This document shows, in pieces, positions 52,840-64,000 of a stretch of 64,000 nucleotides of DNA (position 1 is the first letter of the stretch; every line of letters starts with the position of its first letter). The translations under genes and the position numbers were made by a program. Under the pieces are notes generated by a model. The model was given only the letters and a program-made list of their open reading frames with translations, ran no database searches and had not been told where the DNA came from. The stretch comes from Gibbula magus (Eukaryota > Mollusca > Gastropoda > Trochida > Trochidae), in assembly GCA_936450465.1 (NCBI GenBank), contig OW388294.1, positions 1,464,001 to 1,528,000 on the forward strand, given 5' to 3'.

Positions 52840-55800
52840 ACATTACAATCACCCACATATACAACTCTACAACATTACAATCATCCACTTATACAACTCC
52901 ACAACATTACAATCACCCACATATACAACTCTACAACATTACAATCATCCACTTATACAACTCCACAACATTACAATCATCCACATGTACAACTCTACAA
53001 CATTACAATCATCCACTTATACAACTCTACAACATTACAATCACCCACATATACAACTCCACAACATTACAATCATCCACATATACAACTCCAAAACATT
53101 ACAATCACCCACATATACAACTCTACAACATTACAATCACCCACATATACAACTCTACAACATTACAATCATCCACTTATACAACTCCAAAACATTACAA
53201 TCACCCACATATACAACTCTACAACATTACAATCACCCACATATACAACTCCACAACATTACAATCATCCACATGTACAACTCTACAACATTACAATCAC
53301 CCACATATACAACTCTACAACATTACAATCATCCACATATACAACTCCAAAACATTACAATCATCCACTTATACAACTCTACAACATTACAATCACCCAC
53401 ATATACAACTCTACAACATTATATTCATCCACATATACAACTCCACAACATTACAATCATCCACATATACAACTCTACAACATTACAATCACCCACTTAT
53501 ACAACTCTACAACATTACAATCACCCACATATACAACTCCACAACATTACAATCATCCACATGTACAACTCCATAACATTACAATCATCCACATGTACAA
53601 CTCCATAACATTACAATCATCCACATGTACAACTCCATAACATTACAATCATCCACTTATACAACTCTACAACATTACAATCACCCACATATACAACTCT
53701 ACAACATTACAATCATCCACATATGCAACTCCACAACATTACAATCATCCACATATACAACTCTACAACATTACAATCATCCACATGTACAACTCCACAA
53801 CATTACAATCATCCACATATACAACTCTACAACAACACATTCATCCACATATACAACTCCACAACATTACAATCATCCACATATACAACTCCACAACATT
53901 ACAATCATCCACATATACAACTCTACAACAATACCATCATCCACATATACAACTCCACAACATTACAGTCATCCACATATACAACTCTACAACATTACAA
54001 TCATCCACATATACAACTCTAAAACATTACAATCATCCACATATACAACTCCACAACATTACATTCATCCACATATACAACTCCACAACATTACAGTCAT
54101 CCACATATACAGCTCCACAACATTACAATCATCCACATATACAACTCCACAACATTACAATCATCCACATATACAACTCTACAACAATACAATCATCCAC
54201 ATATACAACTCCACAACATTACAATCATCCACATATACAACTCCACAACATTACAATCATCCACTTATACAACTCTACAACATTACAATCATCCACATAT
54301 ACAACTCCACAACATTACATTCATCCACATATACAACTCTACAACATTACAATCATCCACATATACAACTCTACAACATTACATTCATCCACATATACAA
54401 CTCTACAACATTACAATCACCCACATATACAACTCCACAACATTACAATCATCCACATATACAACTCCACAACATTACAATCATCCACATATACAACTCC
54501 ACAACATTACAATCATCCACATATACAACTCCACAACATTACAATCATCCACATATACAACTCTACAACAATACAATCATCCACATATACAACTCCACAA
54601 CATTACAATCATCCACATATACAACTCTACAACATTACAATCATCCACATGTACAACTCCACAACATTACACTCATCCACATATACAACTCCACAACATT
54701 ACAATCATCCACATGTACAACTCCATAACATTACAATCATCCACATATACAGCTCCACAACAATACAATCATCCACATATACAACTCCACAACATTACAA
54801 TCATCCACATGTACAACTCTACAACATTACAATCATCCACATATACAACTCCAAAACATTACAATCATCCACTTATACAACTCTACAACATTACAATCAC
54901 CCACTTATACAACTCCACAACATTACAATCACCCACTTATACAACTCTACAACATTACAATCACCCACTTATACAACTCTACAACATTACAATCACCCAC
55001 TTATACAACTCTACAACATTACAATCACCCACTTATACAACTCTACAACATTACAATCACCCACTTATACAACTCTACAACATTACAATCACCCACATAT
55101 ACAACTCCACAACATTACAATCATCCACATGTACAACTCCATAACATTACAATCATCCACATATACAGCTCCACAACAATACAATCATCCACATATACAA
55201 CTCCACAACATTACAATCATCCACATGTACAACTCTACAACATTACAATCATCCACATATACAACTCTACAACATTACAATCATCCACATATACAACTCT
55301 ACAACATTACAATCATCCACATATACAACTCCAAAACATTACAATCATCCACTTATACAACTCTACAACATTACAATCACCCACATATACAACTCTACAA
55401 CATTACAATCATCCACATATACAACTCCACAACAATACAATCATCCACATGTACAGCTCCACAACATTACAATCATCCACATGTACAACTCCACAACATT
55501 ACAATCATCCACATATACAACTCTACAACATTATATTCATCCACATATACAACTCTACAACATTACAATCATCCACATATACAACTCTACAACATTACAT
55601 TCATCCACATATACAACTCCACAACATTACAATCATCCACATATACAACTCCAAAACATTACAATCATCCACTTATACAACTCTACAACATTACAATCAC
55701 CCACATATACAACTCTACAACATTATATTCATCCACATATACAACTCTACAACATTACAATCATCCACATATACAACTCTACAACATTACATTCATCCAC

Positions 55801-56080
55801 ATATACAACTCCACAACATTACAATCATCCACATATACAACTCCACAACATTACAATCATCCACATGTACAACTCCAAAACATTACAATCATCCACTTAT
55901 ACAACTCTACAACATTACAATCACCCACATATACAACTCTACAACATTATATTCATCCACATATACAACTCTACAACATTACAATCATCCACTTATACAA
56001 CTCTACAACATTACAATCACCCACATATACAACTCTACAACATTATATTCATCCACATATACAACTCTACAACATTACAA
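52840..56080. repeat. Subdomain rich in CACTTATAC and TCACCC units
   Basis: The variants CCACTTATACAACTC, TCACCCAC and CTCCAAAACATT are concentrated here. At 54,897-55,080 six adjacent units carry TCACCCACTTAT, a run not seen elsewhere, which indicates very local amplification. Confidence 0.82.
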
Positions 56081-57279
56081 TCATCCACATATACAACTCT
56101 ACAACATTACATTCATCCACATATACAACTCCACAACATTACAATCATCCACATGTACAACTCTACAACATTACAATCATCCACATATACAACTCCACAA
56201 CATAACAATCATCCACATATACAACTCCACAACATTACAATCATCCACATATACAACTCCACAACATTACAATCATCCAAATATACAACTCCACAACATT
56301 ACAATCATCCACATATACAACTCTACAACATTACAATCATCCACATATACAACTCCACAACATTACAATCATCCACATATACAACTCTACAACACTACAA
56401 TCATCCACATATACAACTCCACAACATTACAATCATCCACATATACAACTCCACAACATTACAATCATACACATATACAACTCCACAACATTACAATCAT
56501 CCACATATACAACTCTACAACATTACAATCATCCACATATACAACTCTACAACATTACAATCATCCACATATATAACTCTACAACATTACAATCATACAC
56601 ATATACAACTCCACAACATTACAATCATCCACATATACAACTCTACAACATTACAATCATCCACATATACAACTCCACAACATTACAATCATCCACATAT
56701 ACAACTCCATAACATTACAATCATACACATATACAACTCCACAACATTACAATCATCCACATATACAACTCTACAACATTACAATCATCCACATATACAA
56801 CTCTACAACATTACAATCATCCACATATACAACTCCAAAACATTACAATCATCCACTTATACAACTCCACAACATTACAATCATACACATATACAACTCT
56901 ACAACATTACAATCATCCACATATACAACTCCACAACATTACAATCACCCACATATACAACTCCACAACAATACAATCATCCACATATACAACTCTACAA
57001 CATTACAATCACCCACATATACAACTCTACAACATTACAATCACCCACATATACAACTCCACAACATTACAATCATCCACATATACAACTCTACAACATT
57101 ACAATCATCCACATATACAACTCTACAACATTACAATCATCCACATATACAACTCCACAACAATACAATCACCCACATATACAACTCTACAACATTACAG
57201 TCATCCACATATACAACTCCACAACATTACAATCATCCACATATACAACTCCACAACATTATAATCATCCACATATACT

Positions 57280-60200
57280 ACTCTATAACATCACAATCAT
57301 CCACATATACAACTCTACAACATTACAGTCATCCACATATACAACTCTACAACATTACAATCACCCACATATACAACTCCACAACATTACAATCATCCAC
57401 ATATACAACTCTACAACATTACATTCATCCACATATACAACTCCACAACATTACAATCATCCACATATACAACTCCACAACATTACAATCATCCACATAT
57501 ACAACTCTATAACATCACAATCATCCACATATACAACTCTACAACATTACAATCATCCACATATACAACTCTACAACATTACAATCATCCACATATACAA
57601 CTCCACAACATTACAATCATCCACATATACAACTCCACAACATTACAATCATCCACATATACAACTCTATAACATCACAATCATCCACATATACAACTCT
57701 ACAACATTACAATCATCCACATATACAACTCTACAACATTACAATCATCCACATATACAACTCTACAACATTACAATCATCCACATATACAACTCCACAA
57801 CAATACAATCACCCACATATACAACTCTACAACATTACAATCATCCACATATGCAACTCTACAACATTACAATCATCCACATATACAACTCTACAACATT
57901 ACAATCATCCACATATACAACTCCACAACATTACAATCATCCACATATACAACTCCACAACATTACAATCATCCACATATACAACTCCACAACATTACAA
58001 TCATCCACATATACAACTCTACAACATTACAGTCATCCACATATACAACTCCACAACATTACAATCATCCACATATACAACTCTACAACATTACAATCAT
58101 CAACATATACAACTCTACAACATTACAATCATCCACATATACAACTCCACAACATTACAATCATCCACATATACAACTCCACAACATTACAATCATCCAC
58201 ATATACAACTCTATAACATCACAATCATCCACATATACAACTCTACAACATTACAATCATCCACATATACAACTCTACAACATTACAATCATCCACATAT
58301 ACAACTCCACAACATTACAATCATCCACATATACACCTCCACAACATTACAATCATCCACATATACAACTCTATAACATCACAATCATCCACATATACAA
58401 CTCTACAACATTACAATCATCCACATATACAACTCTACAACATTACAATCATCCACATATACAACTCTACAACATTACAATCACCCACATATACAACTCT
58501 ACAACATTACAATCATCCACATATCCAACTCTACAATATTACATTCATCCACATATACAACTCTACAACATTACAATCATCCACATATACAACTCCACAA
58601 CATTACAATCACCCACATATACAACTCCACAACAATACAATCATCCACATATACAACTCTACAACATTACAATCACCCACATATACAACTCTACAACATT
58701 ACAATCACCCACATATACAACTCCACAACATTACAATCATCCACATATACAACTCTACAACATTACAATCATCCACATATACAACTCTACAACATTACAA
58801 TCATCCACATATACAACTCCACAACAATACAATCACCCACATATACAACTCTACAACATTACAGTCATCCACATATACAACTCCACAACATTACAATCAT
58901 CCACATATACAACTCCACAACATTATAATCATCCACATATACTACTCTATAACATCACAATCATCCACATATACAACTCTACAACATTACAGTCATCCAC
59001 ATATACAACTCTACAACATAACAATCAACCACATATACAACTCCACAACAATACAATCATCCACATATACAACTCTACAACATTACATTCATCCACATAT
59101 ACAACTCCACAACATTACAATCATCCACATATACAACTCCACAACATTACAATCATCCACATATACAACTCTACAACATTACAATCATCCACATATACAA
59201 CTCCACAACAATACAATCACCCACATATACAACTCTACAACATTACAATCATCCACATATGCAACTCTACAACATTACAATCATCCACATATACAACTCT
59301 ACAACATTACAATCATCCACATATACAACTCCATAACATTACAATCATCCACATATACAACTCTACAACAATACCATCATCCACATATACAACTCCACAA
59401 CATTACAATCATCCACATATACAACTCTACAACATTACATTCATCCACATATACAACTCCACAACAATACAATCATCCACATATACAACTCTACAACATT
59501 ACAATCATCCACATATACAACTCTACAACATTACAATCATCCACATATACAACTCCACAACATTACAATCATCCACATATACAACTCTACAACATTACAT
59601 TCATCCACATATACAACTCCACAACATTACAATCATCCACATATACAACTCCACAACATTACAATCATCCACATATACAACTCTACAACATTACAATCAT
59701 CCACATATACAACTCCACAACAATACAATCACCCACATATACAACTCTACAACATTACAGTCATCCACATATACAACTCCACAACATTACAATCATCCAC
59801 CTATACAACTCCACAACATTATAATCATCAACATATACAACTCTATAACATCACAATCATCCACATATACAACTCTACAACATTACAGTCATCCACATAT
59901 ACAACTCTACAACATTACAATCACCCACATATACAACTCCACAACATTACAATCATCCACATATACAACTCTACAACATTACATTCATCCACATATACAA
60001 CTCCACAACATTACAATCATCCACATATACAACTCCACAACATTACAATCATCCACATATACAATTCCACAACATTACAATCATCCACCTAGACAACTCC
60101 ATAACATTACAATCATCCACATATACAACTCTACAACATTACATTCATCCACATATACAACTCCACAACATTACAATCATCCACATATACAACTCTACAA

Positions 60201-63200
60201 CATTACAGTCATCCACATATACAACTCCACAACATTACAATCATCCACATATACAACTCCACAACATTATAATCATCCACATATACAACTCTATAACATC
60301 ACAATCATCCACATATACAACTCCACAACATTACAATCATCCACATATACAACTCTATAACATCACAATCATCCACATATACAACTCCACAACATTACAA
60401 TCATCCACATATACAACTCCACAACAATACAATCACCCACATATACAACTCTACAACATTACAGTCATCCACATATACAACTCCACAACATTACAATCAT
60501 CCACATATACAACTCTACAACATTACATTCATCCACATATACAACTCCACAACATTACAATCACCCACATATACAACTCTACAACATTACAATCATCCAC
60601 ATATACAACTCTATAACATCACAATCATCCACATATACAACTCCACAACATTACAATCATCCACATATACAACTCTATAACATCACAATCATCCACATAT
60701 ACAACTCCACAACATTACAATCATCCACATATACAACTCCACAACAATACAATCACCCACATATACAACTCTACAACATTACAGTCATCCACATATACAA
60801 CTCCACAACATTACAATCATCCACATGTACAACTCTACAACATTACAATCATCCACATATACAACTCCACAACATTACAATCATCCACATATACAACTCT
60901 ACAACATTACAGTCATCCACATATACAACTCTACAACATTACAATCACCCACATATACAACTCCACAACATTACAATCATCCACATATACAACTCTACAA
61001 CATTACAGTCATCCACATATACAACTCCACAACATTACAATCATCCACATATACAACTCCACAACATTACAATCATCCACATATACAACTCCACAACATT
61101 ACAATCATCCACATATACAACTCCACAACATCACAATCATCCACATATACAACTCTACAACATTACAATCATCCACATATACAACTCTACAACATTACAG
61201 TCATCCACATATACAACTCCACAACATTACAATCATCCACATATACAACTCCACAACATTACAATCATCCACATATACAACTCCACAACATTACAATCAT
61301 CCACATATACAACTCCACAACATCACAATCATCCACATATACAACTCTACAACATTACAGTCATCCACATATACAACTCTACAACATTACAATCACCCAC
61401 ATATACAACTCCACAACATTACAATCATCCACATATACAACTCTACAACATTACATTCATCCACATATACAACTCCACAACATTACAATCATCCACATAT
61501 ACAACTCCACAACATTACAATCATCCACATATACAACTCCACAACATTACAATAATCCACATATACAACTCTACAACATTACATTCATCCACATATACAA
61601 CTCTACAACATTACAATCATCCACATATACAACTCCACAACAATACAATCACCCACATATACAACTCTACAACATTACAATCATCCACATATGCAACTCT
61701 ACAACATTACAATCATCCACATATACAACTCTACAACATTACAATCATCCACATATACAACTCCACAACATTACAATCATCCACATATACAACTCCACAA
61801 CATTACAATCATCCACATATACAACTCTACAACATTACAATCATCCACATATACAACTCCACAACATTACAATCATCCACATATACAACTCTATAACATC
61901 ACAATCATCCACATATACAACTCCACAACATTACAATCATCCACATATACAACTCTATAACATCACAATCATCCACATATACAACTCCACAACATTACAA
62001 TCATCCACATATACAACTACACAACAATACAATCACCCACATATACAACTCTACAACATTACAGCCATCCACATATACAACTCCACAACATTACAATCAT
62101 CCACATATACAACTCCACAACATTATAATCATCCACATATACAACTCTATAACATCACAATCATCCACATATACAACTCTACAACATTACAGTCATCCAC
62201 ATATACAACTCTACAACATTACAATCACCCACATATACAACTCCACAACATTACAATCATCCACATATACAACTCTACAACATTACATTCATCCACATAT
62301 CCAACTCTACAACATTACATTCATCCACATATACAACTCCACAACATTACAATCATCCACATATACAACTCCACAACATTACAATCATCCACATATACAA
62401 CTCTACAACATTACAATCATCCACATATACAACTCTACAACATTACATTCATCCACATATACAACTCCACAACATTACAATCGTCCACATATACAACTCC
62501 ACAACATTACAATCATCCACATATACAACTCTACAACATTACATTCATCCACATATACAACTCTACAACATTACATTCATCCACATATACAACTCCACAA
62601 CATTACAATCATCCACATATACAACTCTACAACATTACACTCATCCACATGTACAACTCTACAACATTACAATCATCCACATGTACAACTCCACAACAAT
62701 ACAATCATCCACATATACAACTCCACAACATTACAATCATCCACATATACAACTCCACAACATTACAATCATCCACATATACAACTCTACAACATTACAA
62801 TCATCCACATATACAACTCTACAACATTACAATCATCCACATATACAACTCTACAACATTACAATCATCCACATGTACAACTCTACAACATTACATTCAT
62901 CCACATATACAACTCTACAACATTACAATCATCCACATATACAACTCCACAACATTACAATCATCCACATATACAACTCCACAACATTACAATCATCCAC
63001 ATATACAACTCTACAACATTACAATCATCCACATATACAACTCCACAACATTACAATCATCCACATATACAACTCTACAACATTACAATCATCCACATGT
63101 ACAACTCTACAACATTACATTCATCCACATATACAACTCCACAACATTACAATCATCCACATATACAACTCCACAACATTACAATCATCCACATATACAA

Positions 63201-63960
63201 CTCTACAACATTACAATCATCCACATATACAACTCCACAACAATACAATCACCCACATATACAACTCTACAACATTACAATCATCCACATATACAACTCC
63301 ACAACATTACAATCATCCACATATACAACTCTACAACATTACAATCATCCACATGTACAACTCTACAACATTACAATCATCCACATATACAACTCTACAA
63401 CATTACAATCATCCACATGTACAACTCTACAACATTACATTCATCCACATATACAACTCCACAACATTACAATCATCCACATATACAACTCTACAACATT
63501 ACATTCATCCACATATACAACTCCACAACATTACAATCATCCACATATACAACTCCACAACATTACAATCATCCACATATACAACTCCACAACATTACAA
63601 TAATCCACATATACAACTCTACAACATTACATTCATCCACATATACAACTCTACAACATTACAATCATCCACATATACAACTCCACAACAATACAATCAC
63701 CCACATATACAACTCTACAACATTACAATCATCCACATATGCAACTCTACAACATTACAATCATCCACATATACAACTCTACAACATTACAATCATCCAC
63801 ATATACAACTCCACAACATTACAATCATCCACATATACAACTCCACAACATTACAATCATCCACATATACAACTCTACAACATTACAATCATCCACATAT
63901 ACAACTCCACAACATTACAATCATCCACATATACAACTCTATAACATCACAATCATCCAC
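57280..63960. repeat. Subdomain with CTATAACATCACAATC variant
   Basis: Fifteen units read CTCTATAACATCACAATC (for example near 57,285, 57,508, 58,210, 60,290, 61,890 and 63,940). None was seen left of 57.2 kb. Two share an additional TATACTACTC change (57.28 and 58.94 kb) within a larger repeated block. The variant creates TAA in one + frame and ends open frames. CATGTAC units are nearly absent from 56.2 to 60.8 kb. Confidence 0.85.
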
Positions 63961-64000
63961 ATATACAACTCCACAACATTACAATCATCCACATATACAA

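Larger units (their letters stand above)
28459..64000. repeat. Giant 32-bp minisatellite, about 1,100 copies, cut by the window edge
   Basis: A continuous array of 32-bp units containing ACAACATTACAATCATCC, then ACATATACAACTC and C or T. The consensus + strand has no G. Gs occur only in variants such as CATGTAC, ACAGTC, CACAGC, CTCGAC and ATGCAAC. Because TAG and TGA need G, only TAA can stop a + frame. That explains open frames of 2,342 codons (28,579-35,607) and 2,562 codons (37,442-45,130), which read a 32-residue cycle in all three frames. Many frames end where CCATAAC or CTATAAC variants create TAA. Most units are exactly 32 bp; 31-bp and 33-bp forms are rare and regional. Both coding and RNA roles are unsupported. 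Confidence 0.98.

Noticed and set aside
28459..64000. CRISPR-like array (regular 32-bp period)
   Set aside because: There are no spacers: the whole 32 bp is repeated, and the surroundings are eukaryotic.

Overview
The window looks like intergenic DNA from an animal nuclear genome, most likely a mollusc or another lophotrochozoan. That assignment is an inference. It rests on two tRNA-derived SINEs, several short foldback or terminal-inverted-repeat (MITE-like) elements, hammerhead-like retroelement remnants, heavy AT-rich non-coding sequence and very abundant minisatellites. I found no convincing protein-coding gene, rRNA or functional tRNA on either strand. All the long open frames lie inside tandem repeats and are explained by repeat composition.

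Layout, left half (1-28,458): AT-rich intergenic DNA carries a series of tandem arrays. These are a 24/25-bp array (4,036-6,073), a 34-bp array (7,433-7,910), a 14-bp array (8,608-8,962), a six-copy 14-bp array (13,085-13,169), an AT dinucleotide run (14,047-14,154), a 47-bp array (15,808-17,350), a five-copy 58-bp array (23,789-24,078), a GTA/AGT-type trinucleotide tract (25,101-25,650) and a 32-bp array (27,213-28,212). Between them lie a candidate inverted-repeat element at 6.7-7.4 kb, a 374-bp MITE-like element at 10.35-10.72 kb, a foldback at 15.65-15.81 kb, a SINE nested in the tip of a 589-bp terminal-inverted-repeat element at 17.75-18.67 kb, a second SINE at 19.69-19.98 kb inserted in an older inverted repeat, and a 126-bp palindromic element at 22.2 kb.

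Layout, right part (28,459-64,000): one 32-bp minisatellite fills at least 35.5 kb (about 1,100 copies) and runs off the window edge. Its consensus has no G on the + strand, so TAG and TGA stops cannot occur there. This accounts for open frames of up to 2,562 codons. The array is patchy: local variants mark subdomains. It includes a tandem duplication of 2,560 bp (exactly 80 units) whose two copies differ at only four of 2,491 compared positions.

The most interesting points are the huge G-free array, the near-identical 80-unit duplication, and the link between minisatellites and mobile-element ends. The 34-bp array appears to have grown from the arm of a foldback whose relative sits at 15.7 kb. 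The 47-bp array abuts that same foldback and has a lone monomer 450 bp upstream of it. No previously undescribed gene system is visible.
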